A stretch of 64,000 nt of DNA from assembly GCA_018398585.1 (NCBI GenBank), contig JAGTTD010000001.1, forward strand, positions 31,447,438 through 31,511,437, in the 5' to 3' direction. The notes below the pieces were generated by a model, which did not search any database, was not told the DNA's origin, and worked only from the letters and a program-made list of their open reading frames with translations. The position numbers were made by a program, and so were the translations under genes. Position 1 is the stretch's first letter; each line of letters starts with the position of its first letter. Below are positions 44,385 through 56,700 of this stretch, piece after piece. Source of the stretch: Simmondsia chinensis (taxonomy: Eukaryota > Streptophyta > Magnoliopsida > Caryophyllales > Simmondsiaceae).

Positions 44385-45425
44385 CCTCTATATCTCTTTT
44401 TTAATTTTCCTTTGAGCAAAAATCTGAAGAATCATTATAGACGCCTAGACCTCTTCATGAGCTTCATTTAAAAATATAACTCCAACCGTAAATTTTCCCG
44501 GATTGAAAGTTACGCTAGTTTTAAGTTGTAAGGTAAGTTATACAACTTACCTGCGAGTGGCATGTCCATTTCACTTTCCATGTACCGTTTTTTATCAAAG
44601 GTTAGAAAAATTTCCATAAGCCCCTATAACTCTTTAAGAGCTTCGTTTTGATATATAATTCGATCGACAACTCTTTACGGATCGAAAGTTAAGCCCATTT
44701 TAAATTGTAAGGTAAGTTATACAACCTACATGCCGGTGTTACGTCCAGTTCAACTTCCATATACTTTTTCTGATCAAAAGTTCAAAACATTTCCATAAGT
44801 GCCTAGAACTATTCAAGAGATTTGGTTTGATATACAACTTGATTCGTAACTCTTTATGGATTGAAAGTTACGCTCGCTTTAATTTGCAAGGTAAGTTACA
44901 TATCTTACCCATGTGTGGCAATCCCATATCACTTTTTACATACTTTCTTAGATAAAAAGTTCAAAAAAATTCCATACGCATCTGGAAATCTTCAAGAGCT
45001 TCTTTTTGATATATAACTCGATCCATAATTTTTCACGGATTGAAAGTTGTGCCTGTTTTAAGTTGTAAGGTAAGTTACCTAACTAAAATGCGCGATGCTC
45101 ACCCACCTCACCTTTTATATGCTTTCTTTGATCCAAAAATTCAAGAAATCATTCTAATTATATAGAAATCTTCAAGAGCTTTGTTTTGATAGGTGATTTG
45201 ACTTGTAAATTCTCAAGGATTAAGAGTTATGTTTGGTTAAGTCTCAAGGTCAAGATATATAAGCCACCAATCACTATCATGTCAAAACGCCTTTGTTATC
45301 TTTTCTCCAAAACATGAGAAAATATTATGGTCACGTAGAGCTCTTCAAGAGCTTTGTTTTGATATGTGAATCGCTCTATAACTCCTTGTAGATAAAACGT
45401 TATGTCCGTTTAATGTTATATGATA
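44385..45425 (+). repeat. 179-bp tandem array in element L
   Basis: GAGCTTCGTTTTGATATATAA-like unit starts at 44459, 44638, 44817, 44996, 45176 and 45349, giving periods of 179, 179, 179, 180 and 173 bp. Each unit carries GGATTGAAAGTTACGC, TTAAGTTGTAAGGTAAGTTA and a TTCCATA..CTTCAAGAG block. There are about six diverged copies and no ORF. Confidence 0.92.
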
Positions 45426-45575
45426 CTTAATTGAAAAAAAGGAGATAAACCATGAAGAAAATATAATGAGCTTTGACCGTCAGGTAGAAGTTTGACCGTC
45501 ATCCTCACTAACAGCACATTTGCACCACACCATTGTCCAAACCTCTACTATCACCACTTGCACCAGCACAACTAT

Positions 45576-45745
45576 GGCTCACCCAAAACCTAGCTTGCCC
45601 GAAACTTGGCTTGCCCTAACCTGGCTCACCCAAAACCTAGTTCGCTGAAAACTTGGCTCGCCCCAACCTGGCTCGTGCAAAACCTAGCTGGCCCATAACC
45701 TGGCTCGCCCTAACCTGGTTCGCCCAAAGCCTGGCTCACCGTGGT
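45576..45745 (+). repeat. 47-bp tandem array in element L
   Basis: GGCTCACCCAAAACCTAG, AACTTGGCTCGCCCTAACCT-type units start at 45576, 45623, 45670 and 45717, exactly 47 bp apart. About 3.5 copies. Confidence 0.92.
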
Positions 45746-46147
45746 GTGCTGACCTTTCGCGTAGCATTGACCACCATGTTTCATTAACCTCACGCTATCT
45801 TCTACACCCATGCAAGGATTCATCTCCAGCCACTACCACCACTTACAATCACCATCATGCACTTTTGGTTCTGGCCACCATGCGAGGCATCATCCCCCAC
45901 TGAGGACCATCGAGTGACGCTATCACCATGGCTATTACATTTTGAATTCTACGTTCACTTTATTTTTCACGCTCAACCCCACTTAGGATGCTTCGTGTTT
46001 TGTCAACCGAAATCGTTGCTCTGTCGCGCGTCACCACCGGCACCCGTGTCCATCATTGCTGGTGTTTTGCACCACAACAACCACCGACACACCGGCCATC
46101 GTTGGTCGTCCACCATCCACCATGGTCAAATGACTCAAACCCTTTCT

Positions 46148-46935
46148 CTCCTTGAAACCCTAAACGAGTCAATTTTGGTTACAATCTTAGTTTAGTTTAA
46201 AGGATTAATTTTTATTACAATCTCTAATCCATTCAACCCTAACTTGGGTCACTTTCTACTAGAACCTTAATCTAATTCAACCCTAAAGAGTTAATTTTCT
46301 TTACAATATGAGTTTTATTCAATCTTGATTGAATTAATTTTCATTACAATCTCAATTTTGTTCACCCCGCTTGAACAAATTTTCGTAGCGATCTCTTTTC
46401 AATTAGAAATTAATTGGGTCAATTTGCATTGCTATCTCAATATGGTTCAATTCTAAATGGGTTAATTTTCATCAACTCTGATTGAATCAATCTTCATTAA
46501 AATCTTATGTTCAATTCAACCCCAAATGGGTTAATTTTCGTCAACCCTATCTCTATTCAATTCAACCCTAAGTAGGTCAATTTTCGTTATAATTTTGGTT
46601 TCGTTCAATCCAGATTAAACCAATTTTTGTTACAATCTCAGCTCAGTTCAACCTCATTTGAGCTAATTCTTGTTTATAATATCTGTTTAATTCAACCTTT
46701 TCTGAGCTAATTCTCGTTATACTTTTTGCTTAGTTCAACCAGGGTTGAATCAATTTTCATTACATTCTCAATCAATTTTAGTTTAAATCAATCCTAGTTG
46801 AGCCAATTTTCGTCATAGTCTCAACATAGTCCAATTCTAATTGAATCAATTGTTGTTGCAATCTCTATTCAATTTCGCCGTAAAGGGGTTAATTTTCTTC
46901 ACAATCTCAATTTAGTTGAAGCCTAATTGAACTAT
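46148..46935 (+). repeat. About 43-bp degenerate tandem array in element L
   Basis: Roughly eighteen units of the form TTAATTTTCRTTACAATCTC...TTCAACCCTAATTGAG, 42-46 bp each. The array is broken at 46937-47274 by unrelated sequence, and similar units resume to about 47700. Confidence 0.85.
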
Positions 46936-46936
46936 G

Positions 46937-47274
46937 CTACAAATCAATCAATCAAAGGCCAAATGACAATCAACATCTAGCTAGCAGATCAGCTAATATA
47001 AATATCAAGTATGGTATTTAGAATATATTCCACTGTAATGTGTAGTATCACCCTTACGAGTATAAGAAATAGGGAGGAAGATTGGTAGAGTTGGGGAAGA
47101 TAGCCGCAAGATAGCAAAGAGAGAAGCAAAGAATCAGTGAAAGAGTGAGTGCTTGTACCAATCAAGTCATAAGCTCATCTCACTAACTAGGACTTTATTT
47201 ATACCCTTAGTCCTAAGCAGTATTAACTAGGCTACTTGAAGTTTGATTAAGGAAAACACTCCCACTAGTCAATA
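46937..47274. other. Insertion-like interruption of the 43-bp array
   Basis: A 338-bp stretch without the repeat unit, with AG-rich and CT-poor sequence. It may be a small solo LTR or MITE, but I found no convincing ends. Confidence 0.4.
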
Positions 47275-47700
47275 CCTAAATTATTGTTGCAATTCCTATT
47301 TAAATTAGACCCTAGTTTGGCTCATTTTCGTTAGAATCCTACTACAAGTTAGATTTTTTTTTTATCAACCTCGTTATAATTCCTAAATTCTGATCGGATA
47401 AATTATTGTCGTATCCCTAGCTCACTTGAATCCTAGGCGAACCACTAATAGCTAGAATTTAAATCCTTTCAAATCCTGACTGCGTTAGTCTTTGTAGTAA
47501 TTCTATTCACTCCCACTCCGACAGAATTAATCTTCGTGATAATTCCGTTTTAATGAATTTTTAATTGAATCAACCAACGCAACAATTTCCTATAAAACTA
47601 AACTACACTTGAGCGCATTCTCATTACAACTTTTAGTTCAACTGAGCCATACCAAAATCAGTTTCTCACTATGATTTCATCTTTAAACCCTTCAGTGGCT

Positions 47701-48477
47701 AAATACTTAAGTATCCTTTGATAAGAGCATAGTTATAAGTATAGATAAATGTTTAACTCTTTGAATTTTTATATATTTAGACAAATCTTTTCATTAGGGT
47801 CTTAATGTTAAAATAGACTTCCTTGTTCGGTTAAGCCCAAAATTTTGAGTTAATAAGAACCAAATAAGCTTAAGGTCTTAAAGTTTGTATGCAATTGACG
47901 GTAAAGATATCAAAGGTTAAGACACTCTACGAGAAGAGTTCAGTCAGAAACTAAGCTGGAAACGAAGTAAGCAAGACTTTAACAATGAGGAACAAAGCAC
48001 AACTTGGAGCAACACTCAACCATTATAGCAATGAGTACAACAATGCTATTACTAGGGATCTAAAGCATGACTTGAAAAACGAATTCCTCCAACTTCTAAG
48101 AGCAACAATGAAGTACTTAATTGTGCCTGAAACGCACTTCAAGAAGGTTCTTTGTTTATCCATCAACCCGAATCAAACTATTCCTTAAATGGGAGCATAA
48201 GACATCATTGCTACCCGTAAGATTTTAGCTACCCGCCATGTGCCAACATGCTCATTGTTCTACTATAAGAGACTAGCAAATGTTATTAAATCAAAATGCT
48301 GAAATCTCAAAATATTTGATCCACTGGATAAGTTCCACGAAATCACCATCTCTTGAGATTTGAAGTCGCTATACGCGAAATACATTTTAGAGACGCTGTT
48401 TACCGTAGCTAAATTACGTAAGACTGGAAGTGAGCAAAGCATTCAAGACAAAAATCATTTCACAATTAGTGAGGGTT
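47701..48477. other. Element L interior, unassigned
   Basis: A 67-codon open frame at 47985-48188 shows no family resemblance. Nothing else is seen. Confidence 0.5.
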
Positions 48478-48735
48478 GGGAGACTTTGCCTTCGTCCATG
48501 ATTCCCTTTCCATAGCAATGCACCAATCATTTTTAGGAATTCAGGACCTCACCTCAATTATTTTCTTATCTTGGTGGTGTAAATCATTTTTAGAACTGGG
48601 GGACTTCGCCTCAGTCATTTTCTTATCTTGGTGGTATAAATCATTTTTAGGACTGGGAGACTTCGACTCAAGCATTTCCCTAGTGGTGGCATAAATCCTT
48701 TAAGGGTTGGGGGACTTTGCCCCAATTCACATAGC
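48478..48735 (+). repeat. 57-bp tandem array in element L
   Basis: Units beginning GGGAGACTTCG/GGGGGACTTYGCC at 48478, 48545, 48598, 48655 and 48710, with TCATTTTCTTATCTTGGTGG and TAAATCATTTTTAG inside. Spacing 53-67 bp, best copies 55-57 bp. Confidence 0.85.
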
Positions 48736-48871
48736 CAGACGTCACTTCCATCACAAAGGCTAAAACATTCCAAAGTCGAGAGGCTTCACAATTAACAATG
48801 ATTGAAAGTACATTTCTTTCTCACAATGCAAATTAGGTCCAAACAATTACGAGTCAGGAGCTACCCAACCA

Positions 48872-49179
48872 TAAGATACAATCCGCTTTCAAAGCTAGTG
48901 AACTTCACCCTCAATCATGTCATGTAACATGGCATTGCGATATATTTAGGAGACTTCATTACTAGTGGCCAGTCAGAGAGCAAACTATAGTTAGGAAACT
49001 TAGCTGTTTATCACTTACCCACCTGTAAGATACAATCCCCTTTCAAAATTAGTGAGCGTCACCCTCAGTCATGTCATGTAACATGACATCGTGACATATT
49101 AAGAGACTGCGTAACTTACGACAAGTTGGACAGCAAACCACGGTTTGCAAACTTAGACGTTTATTACGACTTGATAGCT
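48872..49179 (+). repeat. 154-bp duplication in element L
   Basis: TAAGATACAATCC begins at 48872 and 49026. Both units contain TCATGTCATGTAACATG and a CTTA(G)..TTTAT(T/C)AC end. Two copies. Confidence 0.88.
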
Positions 49180-49960
49180 TGATAAAATATTTCCAACTAG
49201 TAGGTCCAACATGGACAAGATGGGTTTTCACGCATAAGCAACCCACACTTTAACCAGCCTTCTGCTAAGTTATTTAGCACCACTATTGATCAACAACTTA
49301 GTAAGAGTAATGCAGGATGATGTTTGTATCCACTTAGACCTAAACTTTTATCAACTTCCCTCATAGTCACATACGCAGTAACCAAACACCACATTTGGCA
49401 AGTATACCTTATCCTTGTACTCCTTGTTATTCTTGTTCACTCACACACAAAACCAAGTTACGTAGAAGAACGTAATAATAACTTTTCTCACTAAATCTCT
49501 TAATTCTTCCCTTATGCCTGTATATTTAAATCTTAAGAAATGGCAATTAAGTACACTATGACTCTACAAATCGAACTTTTCGAAGAACGAGGGTTGTGAG
49601 CTTAATCTCCATTAATCTCAAGAAGCTAAGCGTCACGTATATTCTGTTGCAAAATATATGGATAATTCTACGCTTATCATTCAATAGATAAACGTTGGGG
49701 ATAAAAGAATGTGAGCCATGGATATCTTTTAAGGATGATATACCATATGGTTGGTAAGTTACTTGGCATATAATAGACTTAGAAGTGTGTTATTTCTGAC
49801 AACTTGTCTTTATTTTGATATTTATTCTCGGCATACTCGTTATAAAACAAGTGCATTATATTAACCCGTTTGGTTTGATTTGTTGCCTCAAGTATGTTTG
49901 ATTTTATCCAGGTATTCTATAAATGACACATGATGATTATCCACGTGCATTCTTAAAACC

Positions 49961-50110
49961 ATGGTCCACCTTGGTGCATTAACCTGCTACAGGTGCAATA
50001 CCAAATACCATGGTTTGCCCTAGTGCATTCATCGGCAATGGGTGCAATATCGCACACCATGGTCCGCCCTGGTGCAATCACCTGCAATGGGTACAATACC
50101 TAGTGCAATG
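49961..50110 (+). repeat. 49-bp tandem array in element L
   Basis: ATGGTCCACCTTGGTGCATT, ATGGTTTGCCCTAGTGCATT and ATGGTCCGCCCTGGTGCAAT units start at 49961, 50010 and 50059. Three copies. Confidence 0.9.
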
Positions 50111-51055
50111 GGTTGTCTAAGGATAATACACTGAGTATCATTATCTACTTTCCATTTGATACATATGACTTACAGTTATTACATAGGATCTGCGGGTTTA
50201 AAAGATATGCCAATCTCCATAATATACGTTCTATTTACTTACATGACAGTTACATCAGTGACATACTCATCCCCATCAGACCAATATGACATATTTATCA
50301 TCCCTGATTCTAGAATGTGAGGGCATAATCACCGTATTGACTTCATTCAGGTATATTACATATGATTCATTTTGACTGTAAAATAAATGCAAAATATTGA
50401 ACACCCTAACCTTGTCTAGGTGTGTTATGCATATCATCTATATACTAACCGAGTATATTGAATCAACCACCCTGAGCTCCAGCAAGATATGCTTTGCTTA
50501 TCAAAATAACCTAATCTAAATGAACCTTATTCACTATTTTATAAGTATTACTAACTAAATGCACATATACCTAGTGGTAAGTCATGACAATATCCTTACA
50601 TGTTTATCACATAAAGCTTAAATTTCCATGAGCACTTGTAGGAACAAAGGAGCAAAATACTTTGAACACTCTAAGTTTTAGAAGGCCTTAGAGACTCAGA
50701 TTTTTTCAAACATTCCTACACAAATAAAAACTGCTTCATTTAAACAAACAAAGAGATAAAACGCTCCTTTAAAATATCTGAAAGGCTAAACACCTTGTAA
50801 AGGTAAATGATGTTTTAAACATCCTATTAAGCATCAGATACCCCGTCGCACATCCTACTTAGGTCATAAACTTTACTAACCTTAGGTAAAGTTCAAAACG
50901 CATATGAATGGCAACTATGAAAGGCCAACAGAGAATGATGAAAACCTCCATTGCTAGGGATAACATTGTCAGCTATAGTTAACGGACTTATGTGTAATAT
51001 ACTCTATGTTCGAACTTGGAATGACGAAAGTTCACCCATGGAGTAGGGGGTTATA
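50111..51055. other. Element L 3' interior, unassigned
   Basis: No gene seen. It ends in GGAGTAGGGGG, the presumed polypurine tract, five bases before the 3' LTR. Confidence 0.55.
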
Positions 51056-51548
51056 TGTTTATAATATAGGCCAGATGCTTACTTGCCCGACGACCGAATA
51101 TGGGCGATCCATATGTTTATAATACTGGCCCGGTACTTACTTGCCCGAGGACCTAATATGGGTGACTCATCATGGGTGACCCATTATGGGCAATCCAACA
51201 TGTGCAACCTAGAAGGGGCAACCTAAAATATGACTAGCTAGAATAGGTAGAGCCAAAACAGGACGAGCTAGCACTCTTTTCCTTTTATATAAAAGGGGAA
51301 GGGACTTCCCATTGTGGCATCTCAAAGACACCTCTCCTCCTCTCTGAGGCCTGTTTCTTCCCTCTTCTCTCATGATTCCCTCTCCGAAGCAATAATCCTT
51401 CAAGCCTCCTACTCCCGTCATGAATCTTGCAGGGAACATCAAGCTGGGTATATAGCTAGAGCTTTAGTTTAGCTCATCCTTACAAACCCCACCTCATACA
51501 AAACTCCAAAATGATGTATGAGCACATTGACCAAATTCATTGTAAACA
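51056..51548 (+). repeat. Element L 3' LTR
   Basis: TGTTTATAATATAGGCC...CATTGTAAACA, with inverted ends TGTTTA/TAAACA. The first 60 bp are duplicated (TGTTTATAATA again at about 51112), which explains its greater length than the 5' LTR. It holds TATATAAA at about 51286. Confidence 0.85.
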
Positions 51549-52002
51549 CTAGTGTTGCTGCATGATAAGTCAGCTGATTTTAGATTTAAGTCATCATTTA
51601 AGGGATTTGAAGGCCAAGGCTTGACCTTGGATGCATTAGTCTTAGTCTAGTGACCCAAATAGGTTCGCTTCACCTCAATCTCGTCAAACTTTAATTCATT
51701 CGAGTTAGTACAAGTCAAGAGTGCCAGGCCTAAAAACCTGTAAACTTGGCCTTGTAAGTGGACTGCTGAGCTCTAAGTTTTTCTCCACTCTAGTTCCTAG
51801 CTTTTAAGTGTACGAGATAAGTTGTTTGTGGGCTCCGCTTTGTCACTGCAAATGCCACTTGAGCCATGTCCATATCCATTTAATTTTCTATCAAGCATAA
51901 ATCTTAAAAAGCACCAAAAATATAATTAAAGTCTGCTTAATTGGAACAGGTGAAGGATTTACATTAATATTACAAATCGAAGTCGAATTCAACAAACCTC
52001 AC
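51549..52002 (+). repeat. Family T LTR-3, right part (truncated)
   Basis: Resumes the family T LTR (GATAAGTCAGCTGATTTTAG...) but stops at CAACAAACCTCAC, about 160 bp before the family's normal LTR end. LTR-4 starts at the next base. Confidence 0.82.
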
Positions 52003-53391
52003 TATTTACAACCCCCAACACGAGGGAGTTGGGAAGACGCCATTTTGAAGTAAAGTGTCCCGCACTTATCATGTGAGGCCATCCTCGAGGGACACTAGGC
52101 CTTCAGAAGTTAAGACATCGGCGTCTCAAGCCCGGCTGCCTATAGGGTTAGTACCCTTTAAAGGGTATCAGCCACTCGCGGTAGTTGCAGGGGTCAAGGA
52201 AGCTTAAGCTCGAGGGATCTCCTAGAAGGCTGTAAGACAGGTTGTTCTAAAGTTCTAGACAATTGATTTGAGTGCAATTCCAATTACGTGAATCTTAAGC
52301 CTATCCAATAGAATGTGGGGCATCTAGAAGGAACTCCAAGAAAATTACATGGGGCTTCAAGAAAGACACTAAAACACATAAATTTAGGGCACATTTATAG
52401 CCCATTCAGTGCACCAAAGGAGCTTGGAGGCACACATGAGAAGCAAATGCCGGAGAATGAGGATGCAATAGTTATTTCCGTTTTTCATAAATTAGAGACA
52501 CTCTTGTAGTAGTCAAGTGTCCAGCACCACCATATAGACTTCTTTAAGTTTCTTTACAGCACACTTATGCTTTTTACCTAGGTGTAGCATAACTTAGCAT
52601 AGCTTTTAGCTTTGCATACCATTACATAGATCTTCGCTGTACTTGCTTTCTTATGAGTAATATAGTTCTGCGGGTTTAGGTATGAACTTTCTGTTTTAAT
52701 ATGTTCCCATAATCGAGTAGTTGAGAATTGAGGCATTAGTTAAGGTTTTGACGGCTAAGGATTGACTTTGATTGTGTTGGTTTGACAATGGTGTCACTAC
52801 TTAATAAGTTAGGTGAACTTTGATTTACATTACTGTTTAAGAGCTTTAATGGCCAAGCCTTGACCTTAATTGCGTTAGTCCTCATCTAGTAACCTAGATA
52901 CAGTCTGCTCCATCTAAATCTTGTCAAACTCAAACTCATTCGAGTTGTTACAAGCCAAGGGGGCTAGGTCTAAAAATCTGATTGGCTCGGGCTCGTAAGT
53001 GGATTGCTGAGATTTCTCTCCACCCCAGTTCCTAAATTTTAACTGTATGAGGGAAGGTGTCTGTGGGCCTTGCTACATCACTATAATTGTAATTTGAGTT
53101 AGGTCCATATCCCTTTAATTTTCTATCAAAATTATATTAAAAATTAACAAAAAATATAAAAGTCTCCTTAACTTGAGCATAAGTAGAATCCATAATTAAT
53201 TGCAAACCTAAGTCGGATTCACCAAAAGCACCATCCCTTTTGTTTGAGAAGGTGAGTGGTTGAGGTCAAACGCGTGTGACCTAGAATTCAGGCTTGCTTC
53301 CACTTTGCTGCGAGTCCCTTTTTTGTATGTTTGTTTGATTTCTATTTATGGCGACCACATTCACATACTAAGCAAACAAAAAGTGTAAACA
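52003..53391 (+). repeat. Family T LTR-4
   Basis: TATTTACAACCCCCAACACG...GTGTAAACA, 1389 bp. Its last nine bases are the exact inverse of the canonical start TGTTTACAC. Primer site TGGGGACCACAGTGGGAG follows. Confidence 0.88.
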
Positions 53392-53483
53392 TGCCTTTTG
53401 GGGACCACAGTGGGAGAATCAACATAAGACATAACTGTATCCCCATCTTGGATAATCAAACTATAATCTCAAACCATTCACTA

Positions 53484-53796
53484 ATGGTCAGAACAAGAAG
53501 ATCAAGTGCTCTTGGGCCTGAGGAACCTGAAGGGTTAGCTTTAGTCGGGTCTCAACTTGAGAAACCCTTAGAGCAAAGTCCTGTGTCACGATGGGAGGAA
53601 ACAAGTTACAATCACGGTAACAAAAGTGGAGGTGATGATGACGTCCTAGAAGATGGGCATGTTGGGCTCGATGGCTATTCATGAACGAGTCTCATGGCCA
53701 TGCTCAAATGTCTGATGGAACTCATTAACAAAGACTTGAACAAGCTACAAAAGAGGTTTATGAAATTACAAATTTTAGCTTGGTCCGCAGTTATGG
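53484..53796 (+). pseudogene. Family T gag, N-terminal part (int-3)
   Basis: MVRTRRSSALGPEEPEGLAL... matches int-1 and int-2 gag, with a stop at 53682. The homology ends at about 53796, where reverse-oriented pol sequence starts. Confidence 0.8.
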
Positions 53797-56700
53797 TTTC
53801 TAAGATTCTAAACCTGCATATGATTTACTCTTTGATAAAATCATTCACCTCTTGCTGATTAATATTCCTATATGATTTAGTCTCCACCCATTTTGTAAAA
53901 TAATTCATGGCCATAAGAATGTAAGAATGTTGCTTGCCAGAAGGAGGATTGATTTTACTTATAATATCCATTGCCATCCAAGAAAAGGCAATGGTTTAAC
54001 AATAGTGTGCATCTCAGCAGCAGGAACCCTTGGTACATGTCCATGCCTTTGGCATGCTCTGCATCCTCTGACATATTTGATACAATACTCTATCATTGAT
54101 GGCCAATATTAGCCATAACATTTGATGAGCCAGTGTATACCAGCCAGATGGGATCCACAAATGCCCTCGTGGACTCCAACCATTACTAGCATTGCTTCAT
54201 CAAAGTCTAAACACTTAAGAGGCACTTTGCTAGCATCGTTTTTGTATAGCTCTCCAGATTCATCATCAAGATGATACCTATAACCTCTCATCTTAATTGT
54301 TTTGTCTTTGGCATAAACACGAGGGTTCTTAAAATAATCCATCAAGGGCTTCCTCCAGTCTTCACGTGGCTTATGACAGATGGTTGTGTCTTAAAGCAAT
54401 CCAAGTGTTCACTTGTAATTACCTTGCTTTCAAAGCTTAAAGACTCAGTAACCTCGAGATCACGGTCGAAGACCTTTGTCTTAATGACCATAGTCTCCTC
54501 ACACAATGTCTTGGGCAATTTGTATGCAGAAGCAAATTGGGCTAAATCATTGGATGCCTTATTCTATTCACAAGGTATGTGTAAATTGGACATTGTCAAA
54601 CTTGCTCAACAACCCTTACACCATTGAGATATACCTATTCAAGGTGTCAAACATTGAAATTCCCCTTTTACTTGGCAAATGATCACCTGTAAATCCCCTC
54701 TCACCACTATTTCAGGGACTTGCATTTCTAGGATGGTTTGAAGGTCAATAATTAATGCCTCATACTGAACCGCATTGGTGGAACATTTGCCAACAAAGGT
54801 GTCAACAAGCTTAGTAATGATTTGGTCCTTGAACAATCAAAATAAAGTTTCGAAGGGACCATCCCAATCACCAAGAGCTCATCTAGTTCACAGCCTATGT
54901 TTGTCTGAATGTTTGGATGGTCAGTTAAGAAGTCTGACAAAGCTTGGCCCTTTATTGACTTTTTGTTACACATAGATTAATTCAAGCGGAAGTAGAGCAA
55001 TACTCTATTTGTTTTATATTCCTTTAATTAAAGGTCTGTCTAGTATATAATTAAGGACATCTATCTAAGGGGCCATGTATATGGTATATGTTAAGAAACA
55101 ATGTCTCGACTTTATAAATGCATAAAACAGAGATACACACAATTTCTTAATGGAAGAACATTTTAATTCACATTCGTTTAAATAACAACTGAGGTAGAAC
55201 ACAACCTATTTATACCACTGCTCTTTGTCATGTACCAGCAGACAACCAATTGAGTCATCAAAAGCAGAGACATAAATCTTCAATGAATTGCCCAACTTAG
55301 ATGGAATCAATACTAGTGGCCTAATTAAGTAATCCTTGATGGCCTCGAAGGATGCTTGGTGTGGCTCCTCCCACTTACAGTTCTTTTCAGACTTAGCCCT
55401 CAGCAGTGGAGAGAAGACTTTGGTTTTTCTTGCGACAATTGATATGAAATGTCTTAGGAAGGTAACCTACCCCAAGAAGCACTAATGCTCCTTTTTCCTT
55501 GAAGGCGACTTGGCTTCTTGAATGGCCTTAGTTTTGTTTATATCAACCTGAATCCTCCTCTGGTGCATCAAGAAACCAAGAAAGTTCCCAGCACGCACTC
55601 TAAAGGTACATTTTAGTGGGTTCATCTTGAGATTGTGGTTCTTCATTTGAAGGAATGCTCCTCTTAGGTCCTCCAAGTGTTGAACTTGGGATTTTGATTT
55701 GACTGATGGCATCTATGTAGACTTCCATGGTCTTGCCTAAAAGATTATGAAAGAACATGTTCATGGCTCTTTGGTAGGTAGCGCAAGCATTCTTTAAACC
55801 AAATGGCATGGCTACCCATTCAAAGATCCCTATGTTGGGAATGTATTTAAAACATTTGTCCCTTAATGACTAGAGCAGGCGTAGTAGAAAACCAAATTTA
55901 AATTCTTAATTTTAAATCTAATGCCCTAATCAAATTAAACTATTTAATTACACCTAGATCTTACTCTGATAGGCTAATAATATAATAATCAAATCATCAA
56001 ATAAAACAAGTATAAACATGGTCCGTAGAACAAATGAAATAAAGGAGAGAACAAATTAAATATCAAATACTTAATTTCGACATACCTGATGTGCAAATCC
56101 AAACTTCGAATTTGTAGATCTGAAATTGGAAGAAGAAACTTCTTAACACCTCAAGATCTTCTTCGCAATGTCCTCTATTAGAACCGGAGTGTGGGCTCCC
56201 AAAATATTTAATTTAGGAAAAATTTTTGGATCAAATTTTTCCTTTTCTATCTTTCCAAAAAACAATTTTCAGAAACATTATGCTAAACATTAATTTTGAA
56301 AACCCTAACAAAAATTTAGGTTTTTTGTCGTGGGAGAAAACAAGGTTCCAAAACCTAAAACCAAAAATATAATAATGCATGACTAAACCATAGGCGCATA
56401 TTGTCAAGGTCTCATTGCCCCATTCTTGAGAACACGAATTCTGAGCAGAAGCGACACATGTCGTCTTGCTATTGGTCCTCGCCCGTTGTGGCGGATCATC
56501 CTCCCTTGTCCTTTTCTTAAAAATGGAGGTGGAGGCGTGCCATACTGTGTGCCCACGCAAGTGATGCAAGCGCGGGATTATGCAGCTATTTAACTCTTTT
56601 TTTGTTTTACTTTATTTTGTTTAAATTTCTATATGTATAAAATTCATCTCAAGAATATTATTTGGTAAAATTAATTTATTCATCATGAATAAATAATTCA

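Larger units (their letters stand above)
38218..51548 (+). mobile_element. L: large coding-free Tat-like LTR element (LARD-like)
   Basis: Its 5' LTR is 38218-38505 plus 43863-43998 (split by chromovirus C) and its 3' LTR is 51056-51548. The primer site TTTTGGCACCATCTTTGGGA at 43999-44018 resembles the TGGCGCCGTCTGTGGGA type of Tat elements. GGAGTAGGGGG precedes the 3' LTR. The internal 7.06 kb has no recognisable protein but at least six tandem-repeat arrays. TAGTG occurs within 2-3 bp of both ends as a possible target duplication. It fits a large retrotransposon derivative mobilised by another element. Confidence 0.82.

Noticed and set aside
45857..46195. 112-codon plus-strand frame in element L
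   Set aside because: Composition is His/Ser/Pro-rich, it ends in the 43-bp repeat array, and no motif is recognisable.
44385..50110. CRISPR-like array
   Set aside because: Repeats are directly adjacent without unique spacers, in a plant retroelement.
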